Assembly (NCBI GenBank): GCA_003971905.1
Contig: RSEE01000098.1
Span: forward strand, 163,570-227,569
Direction of reading: 5' to 3'
Length of the DNA: 64,000 nt
Source: Moniliella sp. 'wahieum'
Taxonomy: Eukaryota; Basidiomycota; Moniliellomycetes; Moniliellales; Moniliellaceae
In this document: one piece after another, positions 11,385 to 23,005 of the stretch
Position numbering within the stretch: the first letter of the stretch is position 1
How the letters are laid out: the number at the start of each line of letters is the position of its first letter
Made by a program: the position numbers and the translations under genes
Notes under the pieces: generated by a model
The model's database searches: none
What the model was told of the DNA's origin: nothing
Seen by the model: the letters and a program-made list of their open reading frames with translations, nothing else

Positions 11385-12951
11385 TTAGTCAAGCCGACGC
11401 GCTTTCCGCCAACGCAAAGGTGACCGTCGTCTGCTGGAACAGCGGGTCGCCCACGATCCAGCCCGCGCTGCCCACATCGGCACCGACCACAGCAACAACA
11501 CGAGCCGTCCGACGCGAGTACCGAACGAGGTCGTGTCGCCGAGCGGGATGGTCTTGCCGCCAAAGGTGAAGCTCACGTTGGGCTGCTGCGAGCAAGGGTA
11601 CGTCGCAGTCAACTGGCCCTGCTGGTTGGACGTCTTGAGGCCCATCGAAGAGAAGAGCGCCTGCGCATCGCTCGTAGGCGCAACAATCAGCGTCGTGCCC
11701 GAGTCGATGATGCCGTTGACCTGGCTCCCGTTGCCGGAACCGGAGCCGGAACCAGCACCACCAGAGCCGGCACCACCAGAGCCCAGCGCCACCGGATCCA
11801 GCGCCACCCGAGCCAGCACCGCCAGAGCCGGCGCCACCAGAGCCAGCGCTACCAGAGCCGGCGCCGGTCGATCCGAACCACCGTAGGAGCCCGAACCAGC
11901 GCCACCAGAGCCAGCACCGGTCGACCCAGAACCACACGTAAGAGCCCGAACCCGGGGCCGAAGAGCCCGTCGAGCCCGAGCCGTACGAGCCCGAGCCGTA
12001 CGAGCCCGAGCCGGAACCGAACTGGCGGCGGGTCTTACGAGCACGAGCATGGTCCGGGAGAGAAGTCGAGTTGCCGGAAGAGCCGCCGGCTGATGGAGCC
12101 GAGACGGACAGTAGGCGGCATTGGTAAACGGGCGTGTAGGTGGCGCCCTGGCTGGCCGCGCGAGGTAAGCGTAGAACCCTGCTTGCGGACTTCATCTGAA
12201 AGCCTGCGCGTCCACCGCGTTGGCCTTGATCAGGGAGAAGAAGTAGGGCCTTTGCTGGAAGGAGGAGAGCGAGGGGAAAGCCATACCATGATGCCTTGGC
12301 TCGAACCTTCGTTGTTAATGAACTGTTGCTGCGAAAGCCCAATGTACGGTTGGCCGTCAGACCGCCAATGTCAGCTTGTCCGAGTAGACTCACCCGAGGC
12401 GGTGGTGCCGTCGCCGTACGAGTCCTGGAAGGTGGTGTGGGTGTCCTTCGAGCTGCTCGACTGGACGGCGTGTAGGCCGAGGGGTGTTGACGAGCGTGTC
12501 GGACGAACCAGTGTCGAAGTCTGGTCCAGAAATTGTCATGTCAGTGTCGGGATATAAAGCGGAGAATAGGGAGAGGTAAACGTACCAATGGGAATCTGCT
12601 GCACAGGCGTGCCGAAGCCAATGTTGCCACCCACAGCTGGGTTCTCCGTGTCGGTGAGCGACACGCTTCCCGTTCCACGGCGCTGGGCGGAGAAGAGAAA
12701 GAAGGGCGTCCATAGCATGCTTGGAGCCGTGTTGGCCTCGTAGGCCTTCATGTTGCGGACATACTTGGCCCGCAGGTGGTCGACTTCCTTGGCGATCTTC
12801 TCGTACGACACATGGCCATTCGAATCGAGAAGGTTGCCACGGTCGCACGCTTCATGGGGATTTCTTGGGTCGTGACGGCAGTAGGCTGAGCGGACACGGC
12901 CAGCGCGCCGAGCAGAGCGGAAAGAGCGAGGAAGTTGGAAGTAAGGTGCAT
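11385..12951 (-). CDS. Secreted pepsin-like aspartic protease, copy 1 (inverted relative to copy 2), frameshifted
   Basis: A1-family endopeptidase, predicted to be secreted. On the minus strand the ATG at 12951 opens a hydrophobic signal peptide (LALSALLGALAVSAQP). A propeptide with NGHVSYEKIAKEVDHLR and MKAYEANT follows. A 65-nt intron (12521-12585) interrupts the sequence just before the first catalytic motif DFDTGSSDTLVN. Later come a low-complexity Gly/Ser-rich linker (about 11745-12010), the second catalytic GIIDSGTTLIVAPTSDAQ, and SFTFGGKTIPLGDTTSFG. The final Asp and stop (11385) match copy 2. The linker is shorter in Tyr and scrambled in frame compared with copy 2. Frame changes occur near the propeptide, at GIM, around 11990-12200 and near the end. 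The flanking DNA outside the gene differs from that of copy 2, so only the gene was duplicated. It may be a decaying copy or an error-laden intact gene. Confidence 0.82.
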
Positions 12952-15900
12952 GATGGTCGTTAGTGGAAGGCCGTTGGGCGAGGAGGAGGGGGGGGGGGAT
13001 GTGATGTGGGTGGTGAAAAGAAAAGATGAGAAGCAGGCAAAATTGCGAGTTTAGTAGGATTTGGTTCCCGAGATGGAAGGCGCACACTCACATCTCGCAG
13101 TCGCTAGCACATGTGTACGTGTACAGATCAGAGGAACTAAACGCATGGCCCTTGCTCGCAGCCACGCCGGCCAAACGCTCTGGAACACATGAGCATTTGC
13201 ATCTCTCCCCGAGGATTGATCGAGGAGCGACTGCGAGCACCTGGTGCGCGAGCCCCACAAAAGCGCCCCTCTGTGCCGAATGCCTACATGAACTTCTGGG
13301 TATCTGTCTTGCTCGTCGAGTGCGCCATGTGGTGCGTCGAGGCGAGCCTGTGAGGTGCGAGGAGGCTATAAGGCCGAGCAGGCAGGGTGGACTTTGCCTG
13401 CTCTCACGTGGTATGCTGGTTTGATAGTGCCGCTGCCAGTAACCTTAACGATGTCGTGGCGAGGAGGAGGGGGTGGGGGGGGGGCGGGTCAGCGCAACGT
13501 TTCAGATGCCAATCTACTGTGCGGGCTGTGGGACGCGCTGTGGAGGGGACGAGAGAGGGGGCGCAAAGGCAGCAGACCCAGTGGTGGATCGTAACACGCG
13601 GAACACATGGTGTACTGCCAGTGCTCCCCACCTCGGATCTCAGAATCGAAGACGAGCCGCCCCGCAGGGTTCTCTCCTGTGCTGAGTTACTAGTGCCTAG
13701 TGTCGACACGTTGACATGGCATGTGGCTGAGCCTCCTCTGCGCGATGGCAACCATGCGTGCGGCTGCAATTAAAATTGGCAGCGGATCAAGAGGCACTGG
13801 CGCTGTGTGCTGCCCGCCATATGTTGTTCCGTACCACATGCGCACTGCTCGCACGAGCGAGTCGCGCGAGGAGCAGAATGCATGTTGCATCGCCTCCCTC
13901 GGCCATCCATCCCAGGCCACCCCAGGCCATCCCGCATGGTCTACCCGGGCTCCCACTCGCGGTGGAAAAATATTACGCCCGAAAGGGGTTCATCGACATT
14001 GAGCGCATTGAGCACAACCTAATTCGACCGCAATCTTCATATGGATCTGAGCTAGCGTCTCACTGTGATGAGCTGTGCTGCTGGCGAGACATGCGCCTGT
14101 GCCACATTCAAAACGTTCAATTCGCATCGATCTCATCAATGTGTTGACTAGCTCTGGACTTGGGGTTCACATTCACACACGGCATGAGCGTGGAGCGCCA
14201 CCAGCCGTTTCCTGAGCACGAAGACGAGTGGCCCAGTCCTAGTCTCAGGCCTCACTAGTCACTACTACAGTCGCAGTCACATGCATCGCATGTGCCCCCC
14301 CCCCCCCACAGAGGAAAAGTGAAGAAAACGTCCGACTTTTGAGCATCTGCGGCAGCGCAGCGAGTCGAGGGTATGAGAAAAAGCAAACTATTGCCTCAAT
14401 AATATAGGAGGACGCGATGGACGGCGGTGGGTGGGTGGTGGGGGGTTAAACCAGTCTGTTGGAGTATGGTGTGGCATGTGGCCTGTGGCCTGTGACATAC
14501 ATGACATGTGATGCATGTGACACTACTTGGCGTGGTGCAAGATGCGTGATGCTATGAAGCTTGAAGCTTGATCGATGATCGGCCACCACTGGTCACCGGT
14601 TACCGGTAACCGGTAATTAATTACCGTAGCCGGAACTGGCTACCGAGTTCCGAGACACACGCCCACGGGATTGGTTACCGGTTACCGGCCGTTACCGGCC
14701 AGTTACCGCTTACCGGTTACCGCTTGCGCTTACCGCTTACCGTCGCGTCTCGCTAACCTTTCCTCTTCAGTCTCCCTGTTGCATTCAAGCTCAGAACTAG
14801 CCGCGTCAGGAATTTACATGTTACAAGAAGCGATCTCTGACTGCTTCCGTCCGGCACAGGTGAGCTTCCTGCTCTCTCTCTTTCTGTTCTCTTCCTACTT
14901 CTGGCAGGAGCATACAAGAAAGCTATTCTCATGTTTCCGCCCTGCACAGTGCAATCGTCCTTAGCTTCGTAGCGTAGCTAATACTTCTCAGTTAAACGTG
15001 TCAACGGACAACTGCGAAAATGGGCTCTCACCGGAGTGACCTATCATCGTGTTCGCCCATCGATCGCCCAGTGTATACTAATAGTGCTTCGCCCTAGCCC
15101 CATTCTTTCAAGGGTAGCTGGACCTTAATACGTTCTAGACCTCCTGTTTCCCCCCCCTGTTTGTCTATTCCTTTTCGTTCTCCGTTGAGCCAGCTTGGAA
15201 TGATGTCTTCTCCGTCTCCGAGGTGTATATCTCCTCCTCTCCACTCGAAAAATATGATCCTCATCTTTTTCCCAACCTCATCATCTGTTAAAAATAGAGC
15301 CCCGCCTCTGGTTGACCACTCCTCTTAACTACGCCACGTCTCATTGTTGCGTCCATTTCATTGACAGAGCTTAAGGCTGGGACAGGGGAACGCTACGTCT
15401 AAACCTAACCGGTTCTTCGTTGTTCTACGTTTGGGTACCGACTACGGACGCTTTAGCGTTCTTGAGAGCAGTGGCGGATATGTGAATTCAGTAGACAAAC
15501 CACCTTGCGTGGCTCCAATTTGCCATTCAAGGGTTTCTGCCCAAACAAACGATGCGCTGACAGATGTGTGGGGTTCCCGTCACCTCGGGTCCCACACCAT
15601 GACTGAAGAGGTACTAGTATGAGAAGCGGCAAAGATATCGCTTAAATCCACATTACTACTAGGAAAGCGATGCGTACTGACCATCGAGTGGTGAGACCAA
15701 GAGGTTCCTGAGGATCAGGAATGAAGCGAGACCACACTGGTATACGAGAGTGTCGCACCGCCTTTCGAAGGCACGGAAAAGGTTCTGCTACGATTGTTAG
15801 ACCAAGCAACAGGAGAGAATGCCGCGACAAGAACGACAATTCCTGTGATCGCACCTTAGAACCTTTCTGTCTTCCCCCTGGTTATGACGACGCGAGGATA

Positions 15901-16828
15901 CACCACCCTAAGGGCGAGTAAGATGAGTACGACGGAGCAACACACTGGATGAAACTTAATGTGTCTTAATGGAGATGGTTGACCGCTCGCGGATGTCTGC
16001 CACGCTCATTGATGTCCACGTGCGCTATTGCCTCTCCGGTTTGGAACCGAATGGCGAACGCAAGAGGGTCCATACCTTCTGGCGGCTTCTCTGGTTTCTG
16101 AACGAGTTTTCGACACCACAAAAAAAACACGCTGGATGAGCAGGTCGGTTTAGGCATAGCATTTCATTGACCAAGTCTCAACCCTGCAGATGGTATACTA
16201 TGACTGCAACAGAGATCTAGAGGGATATAAGAAACGATTCTTGCGCGCCGGACTCGCTCATGTCATCCTATGTTTACTGACAGCTCTCGTACCCGCCCAA
16301 TTAGGAGGCCAATGGTGTATGTTTCCCAGCAGATAAGCCCCCTTTCCGCACCCCTAGCTCCCCGCAATTGTATTACAACTGTGGCGAATATTAGGAAGGT
16401 TGGATATCGCATTGCCGGTTCCGCTTACCACGGCTGAATCGTGTCTCCCGTGGGGGTATACTGTGGCTGTGTGTGGCTGCAGCCCACAACCCACGTATAC
16501 TCTGTCTGATCCCAGAAAGGCGAGAAATAATACGGAAAACGTCACCGCGTCATGACGGATTGCCATTTTGGGCGGCTTCTATTATTAGCTTTTCTGGACC
16601 ATATCCTGAGCTGGTCCACCACACGAGCGCTGTCCCTTCCAACGCCGCGCGAGCCTCTTCGGCTCCCCTTGTTTGTACTATGCCGGGGCTAAAATCCGTG
16701 GCCCTCGGAGAAGGGGCAGCAGAGAGAGAGCACAGCGACTGCAAACAAGAGAGGGGGTGTTTTTGGATCCGCTCTGAGATCTAGATCTGATCAATGATCC
16801 GAATGTGTTGCGATACACCTATTAAGAG
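12952..16828. other. Long intergenic region without recognisable genes
   Basis: Nearly 3.9 kb in which I recognise no protein, tRNA or rRNA. Notable content: homopolymer G runs near 12987 and 13475, a C run at 14297-14308, CATGTGG/CTGTGAC-like short repeats at 14465-14520, an ACCGG-rich array at 14595-14745, and a potential short intron-like GTGAGC...GGCAG element at 14861-14907. Local base composition falls to more moderate GC around 15000-16800, unlike its neighbours. Confidence 0.5.
14595..14746. repeat. ACCGGTTACCGG-type repeat array
   Basis: Dense variants of TTACCG and TTACCGG on one strand and CCGGTAA on the other form short palindromes such as ACCGGTTACCGGTAACCGGT, followed by TTACCGCTTACCG units. 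No coding potential is seen. Confidence 0.85.
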
Positions 16829-19230
16829 TACGCCTGACCAATGACCTACCTGGGCTTCGGGCGCCAGGCCCCAGGCCGCGTCCTACGAAGATGGGGTGAT
16901 GTTCCATGAGCGGTGACCGGAACCAAGCCACAGTGGCGCTGTGCCCCGAGAGCGGTGATGATGCGTGACACAATCGGCAGCGGAGGCGGGCACGAGGGCG
17001 CAGGCGGGCGTGGGTCCCGTCGGCGTCTGCCGCGCCACCAGCCCAAACTGGCCCGCTTGGATCCGGCCCGGGCGCAGACGGCCGAGAGCTGGCCCGCAGC
17101 TGACACACGCCCAGCTCACGCGTCATGCCGCCGCCTCGCCGCGCCCGTCCACACGCGCTTATAAGCCGCCCGTCCCAGCCACCCCGGCCTTGTCCTGCCC
17201 GCCTCGCCCTCCGCCCCTCCACCCCTCCCTTGGCCTGCACACCATGCCGCTTCCCTCGATCGCCGGCCGTCCAGTGACCATCATTGGCGCTGGAACGCTC
17301 GGCCGCCGCATGGCGCTCATGTGGATGACCCGTGGCGGCACCGTCAACCTCTAGTACGCATGCCCGGCCTTGCCCTGCGTGCGGACGCGTCCCTAACCCT
17401 CGTCTGCGCAGCGACCCCTCCTCCTCCCAGCTGCAGTCGGCCCAGAAGTACGCGCTCGCGCGCTTCCAAGCGCCATTTCCGACCACGTCCCCGGCGGCTC
17501 CCCCGGCAAGCTCAACCTGTTCAACCAGTCTCTTCCCTCGGTTGCCTTGGCCGACTCTTGGATGGTGATTGAGGCGGTGCCCGAGGAGATCCAGCTGAAG
17601 CACAAGGTGCTCAGCAGCATCAGCGCTGCCTCCCCTACGGATGCGATCATCGCCAGCGAATCCTCCCCTTCTCGGGTGCCGAGCTGCTTGATGCCATCCC
17701 CAGCTCGCATAGCTCCCAGTTCCTTAGCACGCACTACTATTTGCCTCCGGAAATCAACCTCCTGGAGATTATGCCCAACTCTGCGACCGACAAGGACATC
17801 GCTCCCTTCCTTGCCAAGGTTGCTGCCGAGCACGGACTCAAGCCGATTCAGGTCAAGAAGGATTCGGTTGGCTTGTTGGCAACCGGGTATGGGCAGCGAT
17901 CAAGCGCGAGGCACTCAAGGTTGCCGCCGAGGGCGTCAGCACACCGGCCGACATTGACACTGACTGCACTGAACCAGTTTGTTCCGGGGCTCAAACCCTT
18001 TGCTCTGATGGACAAGGTGGGACTCAACACGGTGCTGGATGTGGAAAAGCATTACCAAGCTGTCTACCCCAGTCTTGCCAAGGACTATGGCGATGCGCTT
18101 TCATATGTCGATGCGAAGGTGCAAAAGAACGAGTTGGGCTGGTCGACGGACAAGGGCTTCTTTGACTACGTTCCTCTCGACAAGCAGAAGCACATTCTTG
18201 TTCTCGACATTACAAGGGCTATGCAGCCCGTCGCTCCCTCGACGGCCGCCAAACCGAATACATTTCCCAAAATCTCCACATGCCCGATGGCGTGGTGGCC
18301 GCGCCCGATGGCTCGGTCTTTGTGGGGTGCATGGGCGCGGTGCCAGCAGAGGAGGATGGGTACCTGGTCCGTGTCTTCCCACCCACCGAAGAAGGCGGGG
18401 AATGGACGACCAAGGTGATTGTCCCCAGGGCATTGCGTTTACGCCCAAGCGGGCCCGGACGAGAAGCGCGAAAAGCTTTACTGGTCCGACCGTGAGGGCG
18501 GCCGGGTGTGGCGGTCCAACTACGACGGTTCGGAGGTGGAGATCCTGTTCCAAACCGTGCCCGACGGCACTGCGCGCCCATCCCGGACCAGACCAAGCAC
18601 TGTGTCGGCTGCACGGTGGACAGCGAAAAGGGCTGGGTGTATTGGACGCTCAAGGCCCCGCGCGCGGCGGCCACGGCTCCATTCTTCGTGCGCCCATTGA
18701 CCAAAAGGGCGTGCATCCATTTGAGCGCAAGGACATTGAGGTCTTGTATGAAAACCTGCCGGAACCCATCGACCTGCACTTGGCCGAGGGCGGCAAGCGG
18801 CTCTACTGGACCGACCGTGGCGTTGGCGGCTTGTTCACCGCGCTTGTTCCGGAACAGTTGACCCCCAGCACGACGGCGACATCAAGGAGGCCCCCAAGTT
18901 GCTCTCTACCATTTCCACCAGACCATCGGCCTCACCGTCGACGAAGAGGCCGGCTACATTTATGTGGCTGACCTGGGTGGCGCCGTGTGCCGCACCAACC
19001 TGGATGGCTCGGACAAGATCCGCGTCCGGTCAACGGACATCAACGTGTACACGGGCCTGGCTCTCCAGCTGCCTCCATCTAATTAATCAGCCTGCCTGCC
19101 TGGCTGACGGGGTTGTTTGTGTCTTGATAATAATCGTCCATCGCGTTGCCATTCATACCATGTGTAGTTTGGAACCGTGGAAGGTGCCCCGTATGGCTTG
19201 CTTGTAAACAGGGACTCGGGAATGGTAATG
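16829..19230 (+). repeat. 2.4-kb segmental duplication, copy 1
   Basis: This block recurs as a direct repeat at about 47884-50305. Homology begins at TACGCCTGA and ends shortly after CAGGGACTCG. It carries about 415 bp upstream of the gene start, the whole dehydrogenase/propeller gene and about 145 bp downstream. Copies differ by scattered substitutions and single-base indels. Confidence 0.92.
17244..19086 (+). CDS. 3-hydroxyacyl-CoA dehydrogenase fused to a YWTD/SMP-30-like beta-propeller, copy 1, frameshifted
   Basis: A two-domain protein of about 595 residues. The N-terminal half is an NAD-dependent 3-hydroxyacyl-CoA dehydrogenase-like domain: Rossmann motif VTIIGAGTLGRRMALMW (near residue 12), DSWMVIEAVPEEIQLKH, the HYYLPPEINLLEIMP segment at the catalytic-His position, DSVGLVGNRVWAAIKREA and VPGLKPFALMDKVGL. 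The C-terminal half is a propeller with repeated YW-D blades: MPDGVVAAPDGSVFVGCMG, EKLYWSDREGGRVWRSNYDG, GWVYWTLKAP, KRLYWTDRGVGGLF and AGYIYVADLGGAVCRTNLDG. A 58-nt intron (17354-17411) with a CTAAC branch point splits Tyr-Asp of the NAD-binding domain. Frame changes lie near 17490, 17520, 17650, 17880, 17960, 18210, 18430, 18580, 18660 and 18870. Many are intact at the same place in copy 2, which fits independent base errors. Substrate unknown; beta-oxidation-like or hydroxy-acid metabolism is the family expectation. Confidence 0.82.
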
Positions 19231-19305
19231 GGCTATTGCCTCGTGTCAGTTTTCTTGTCCCAGGTTGAGATGGCAGAACATTAACCGAGCGAGAAAAGAC
19301 GCAGT

Positions 19306-19404
19306 GGTCGATTAGCTCATTGGTCAGAGCGTGGTACTAATATATTCCTTCTGTAGGAAGTGTTGGTGATGCCAAGGTCATGAGTTCAAGCCTCATATTG
19401 ACCA
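19306..19404 (+). tRNA. tRNA-Ile(AAT) with a 26-nt intron
   Basis: The acceptor GGTCGAT pairs with ATTGACC (two G-U/A-U pairs included), and the discriminator is A. The D arm is GCTC/GAGC and the anticodon stem TGGTA pairs with TGCCA. The loop CTAATA plus A gives anticodon AAT. The T arm is ATGAG-TTCAAGC-CTCAT. The intron lies after position 37. It contains a TTCCT/AGGAA hairpin. A seven-T Pol III terminator follows at 19407-19413. Confidence 0.93.
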
Positions 19405-19406
19405 GA

Positions 19407-19413
19407 TTTTTTT
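19407..19413 (+). terminator. Pol III terminator of tRNA-Ile
   Basis: A run of seven T three bases after the tRNA 3' end is the standard RNA polymerase III stop signal. Confidence 0.85.
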
Positions 19414-19850
19414 GGCGCTGCTGGGTTGGTATTTCTCTGCAGTGGCGTATGACTTGGCGTCGAGGCGCAAGCCACGCCCTCCCCCTAGTGCTCCTTGTCC
19501 ATCACACAGCAGTATGCTAAGGAACATTGTCAGGCATAGGTAGACGTTCGCCGTTAGCCGCTGACCCCCTTCAAACCCCAAACACTGATGCAGCAGGCAC
19601 GTCACCAGAATTGTTTCGGTTTCGCTACAAGCGCCGACGGCCGCTACAGACCAGTGCTCGTCATATGAACTTAGGATGACACTGTTCCCCTGTCCCGTGG
19701 ATGGGCACGACTTACGCTTTGAGTGCCCGAGATGCCTGCCCTACACATAGTGGACTCTCAGGTGGACTACCCCATTTTCTTCGCTCTGGTTTAACCTGTT
19801 CAAGACGGCAGATCCCCGTCTTGGTTATGCATTGGACGTTCGAGCGTCAC
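19414..19850. other. Intergenic between tRNA-Ile and the hydrolase gene
   Basis: No gene recognised; presumably the 3' flank of the convergent minus-strand hydrolase gene. Confidence 0.5.
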
Positions 19851-21707
19851 TTACGCCTGGGACTCAGCCATGCGCGTCACCCACTCCAGCACCTTGCGTT
19901 GGAGGCCAGGCTTGGGACCATGGAATGCGTTCAGCGCCTCGATCAGCTCCGTGGCCGAGGGCTGGTTCGAGCCAGCACCCGGGTGCTCGCCCGCCAGAAG
20001 CGCGGCACACTCCGCCTCCGAGGGAAGGGCAAATGGGTTGTGGGTCGGGGCCCAGCCGAGCGGGCCAAGGGTCTCTGGCACGGCGTGGTCGCCGTCGTTC
20101 TGCGGGGTCAGACGCCAGGACCTCTTGTCTGGCTTGCCCTTCGAGCCATCCGTCCCCCTCGGGCGAGCGCGGCGTGATCAACTCCAACTTGGGAACCGTC
20201 AACTTCATACCATACTGCGCAGCCTCCTTGCCCGACGAAAAGAAGAGAGAGCCAATGTCTTTCGAGTTGATCTTGTCGAGCGAGGCGGGGGACCAGGCGG
20301 GCGAACCGGTGCGCCGCTTGCCAGTCGCAGGTCCTTCTCGAGCACATGGGTAACTCCCGTGTAGAAGTCCCTGTTCTGGCCCTTGGGCGGCGCATTCAGG
20401 TCGCAGAACGCAGTGGCACGCGCGCATGTCCACATCAAAGCTTTGCGGAAGACGCATGGAGCCCACCGCCTCAGCCATGTGACGGTGCGTCACAACCAGC
20501 GAGCGGGGACTCTTGGTCTTCAGCACCTCATGGGTCGTCTTGGCCCACGCGGCAATCGCCTCCCATGCAGCGCTCGTATTGGCAAAGTGTCCGTGGACGC
20601 CCGAGACGAGTGCTTTGCCCGCCGGGGAGGCCCACGGTTGAGGTGCATACAGTTCCTCGAGCGAAGTGTAAATGGCTTGCACCCCGTGCTTGGGGTACGT
20701 GTGAGAACCAAAGACGTAGTCCATTGCGACCCCGCGGGCCAAAGAAGGGGCTCTTTTCCATCGCGTCGGGAGCGACCTCTTCGTTTGCCGGGTCCAAGGG
20801 GTCAATGCTAAAGTCCTCCAGTACGTCGTGCACGCGGGCGGAAATCGAGGGGGCAATGGGCTGGGTGGGCGTCGTAGGCGGCTCCTGCTGCGTCAACTCG
20901 AGGCTCTCTTGCACTCGGGGATCGCGGTCGAACGGACATAGTGCGTGCCCAAGCCAAGGTAATACACTTCCCATCCCGCCAGCCTGTGCCCCGTCAGCAA
21001 GGTACAACCCGACCCCGCCATCGAGCCGGACCAAGTTGCGGCAACGCCAACGTCGGGGAAAAAGCCGATGCCAGTTTCGGGCATGGCCCACATCGTGCGC
21101 CCGGTTACCACCCGGAACGGAATGTGAGAAGACAAGCCGACACCGCCCCCCATCGTGATACCATCGAGCAAAGCAACTGCGGTCTTGTCGTGAGGCAGGT
21201 TGGCCACGGCCGAACGGGCGGCGAACTGGCCCAGACGGGCCAGCGAGTAGTCCAATTCGTATTCCTTCTGGAAGAAACGGAGCGACTCATCCCGTTTGCT
21301 AGGGTCGTCGCTATTCGCCGCCCGAACCACGGCGAGCACATCGCCGCCCGAGCAGAAGGCACGGCCCTCGTGCGTCAGGACCAAGATGCCCGCCGTGGTG
21401 GAGGAGAGAAGAGGTCGAGCTCCTTGCGCAGAAGCGTAACCATAGGCAGGTTGAGCGCGTTGAGCGCCTTGGGACGGTTCAGCGTCACCGTCCGTGCGTT
21501 GCCGACGGCCTTGCTGCGCACCAGCAGCTCTTCGTCGGGCAGCTTCAACGCGGCAGGCACGCGCCCGACGCGGTCAGCGTGCGCTTGGGCGCGCGACGCG
21601 CACGGAGGCCGCGGGGAGCGCACGCGCGCGCGTGCGCACTGCGCCCAGGCAGCGGCAGACAGAGGGGGGCGCGCGAGAGACGCAGACACGCGGCGCAGAG
21701 GCATCAT
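19851..21707 (-). CDS. EHD3: 3-hydroxyisobutyryl-CoA hydrolase, mitochondrial, frameshifted
   Basis: Crotonase-fold enzyme that removes CoA from 3-hydroxyisobutyryl-CoA in valine degradation. On the minus strand, MMPLRRVSASLARP at the start is an Arg/Ser-rich, acid-free mitochondrial presequence. Then NARTVTLNRPKALNALNLPM (crotonase entry), EGRAFCSGGDVLAVV (oxyanion-hole CSGGDV), ARLGQFAARSAVANLPHDK, ALLDGITMGGGVGLSSHIPF, and the family-specific MWAMPETGIGFFPDVG. The C-terminal half has the long helical extension of the hydrolase rather than a short enoyl-CoA hydratase, with GHFANTSAAWEAIAAWA, SPRSLVVTHRHMAEA, SFDVDMRACHC and a final LQRKVLEWVTRMAESQA. Length (about 600 codons before correction) is somewhat above the yeast enzyme. 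Frame changes at about 20100, 20330, 20440, 20760, 20930, 21065 and 21400. An upstream in-frame alternative start exists near 21846. Divergent from RPS2. Confidence 0.88.
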
Positions 21708-22001
21708 CTTGAGGGCGTCGGCAGTTGCAGTTGCAGCGGCGTCGTCTGTTAATCATTCCGTTTGTTCCCGGCGCTGCGCCCCCAGAACAGGCCGCCCCGC
21801 CCGGCGTTCCGCTCGCGGCCATTCCGCCCGCGCCTGAAACGTTCACGCGGTGGCTGCGGCGCTGGTTCTGTTCGTAACCCTAGCCCGCGTGACAAGAAGA
21901 AAATAATGCTGCGGCACACACCCTACGGCGCCTGCGCTTGGCTGTGGGCGCTCGCCCGGCCGCCCCGCCTCCTCTTTTCCCCCCACCGTTCTCCAAGCAA
22001 A
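21708..22001. promoter_or_regulatory. Divergent promoter region between EHD3 and RPS2
   Basis: The two genes are transcribed away from each other with about 290 bp between start codons, so this interval must contain both promoters. A pyrimidine-rich stretch (CTCCTCTTTTCCCCCC) lies just before RPS2, as is common for ribosomal protein genes. No TATA box was identified. Confidence 0.55.
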
Positions 22002-22767
22002 ATGGCTGACGCTGCTCCCGTGGACGTGGTGGTTTTGGACGTGACCGTGGCGGCCGTGGCCGTCGTGGCCGTCGTGGCGCTCGCGGCGGCGAGAAGGAGG
22101 AGTGGGTTCCTGTCACCTCGGTTGCCGCCTTGTCAAGGACGGCAAGATCAAGTCGATTGAGGAGATCTACCTCTTCTCGCTCCCGATCAAGGACCAGGTT
22201 GTGGACCTGCTGCTCCCCAAGCTCAAGGACGAGGTCATGAAGATCCACCCGGTCCAGAAGCAGACCCGTGCCGGTCAGCGTACCCGCTTTAAGCTTTCGT
22301 CGCCGTCGCGTTGGCGACTCGGACGGCCACTTGGGTCTCGGTGTCAAGTGCGCCAAGGAGGTCGCCACGGCCATCCGCGCCCGCCATCAACCTGGCCAAG
22401 CTCTCGGTCATCCCCGTTCGCCGTGGCTACTGGGGTGCTGCGCTTGGTGAGCCCCACACGGTGCCGATGAAGGTCAGCGGCAAGACGGCGTCGGTCATGT
22501 GCCGTCTCGTCCCCGCCCCCCGCGGCACGGGCATTGTTGCTGCCCCGGCCTCGAAGCGTATGCTCCAGCTTGCCGTGTCACCGACTGCTACACCCAGTCG
22601 TCCGGCCAGACTGCACCATGGGCAACTTTATCAAGGCTACGTTTGAGGCGGTGTCCAAGACCTACGGCTTCCTCACCCCCAACCTGTGGAACAACATCCC
22701 ACCCCCCTCCTACTCCCTTTGTAGTACTCTCGGCCACCTGGCCAAGGCCGCCAAGAAGGCCCTCTAA
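22002..22767 (+). CDS. RPS2: 40S ribosomal protein uS5 (Rps2), frameshifted
   Basis: Small-subunit protein at the decoding-site mRNA entry. The start MADAAP is followed by an Arg/Gly-rich tail (encoded by repeated GGCCGTGG-type units), then [49 protein letters not shown] and QRTRFK. Next come [99 protein letters not shown] and LAKAAKKAL. The order and near-complete match to the eukaryotic family make identity certain. The frame changes at about 22035, 22110, 22300, 22385, 22580 and 22700. No intron was needed. Because this gene is essential and usually single copy, these breaks are the clearest sign that base-level errors, not mutation, disrupt genes in this window. Confidence 0.96.
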
Positions 22768-23005
22768 GTGGTGTACCGCTTCAATGTCATTTAAAATTCC
22801 TTGCCTTGTCTAGGCCCCCCCCCTTTATTATGTGAACGGCAGATGATAGCTCGTCTGTAGAAATTTCTAGACACGATATATCGACGGATTGAATACGGTT
22901 TGCAGGTGCTTCGGGTGGTGAGGATATTGTTTCCTGTGCTCAGCTTGAACTCGCGGTTAGGGTTCGTTGATGGTGGGAGATCCAAGTTGTGTGGGTCGCA
23001 AAAAT
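22768..23005. other. RPS2 3' flank
   Basis: Short intergenic sequence with no other feature; a T5 terminator for tRNA-Ala (A-run at 23000-23004 on the plus strand) lies at its right end. Confidence 0.5.

Noticed and set aside
11385-12951. Calling protease copy 1 a definite pseudogene
   Set aside because: Essential genes in the same window carry equal numbers of frameshifts, so damage cannot be taken as evidence of decay.
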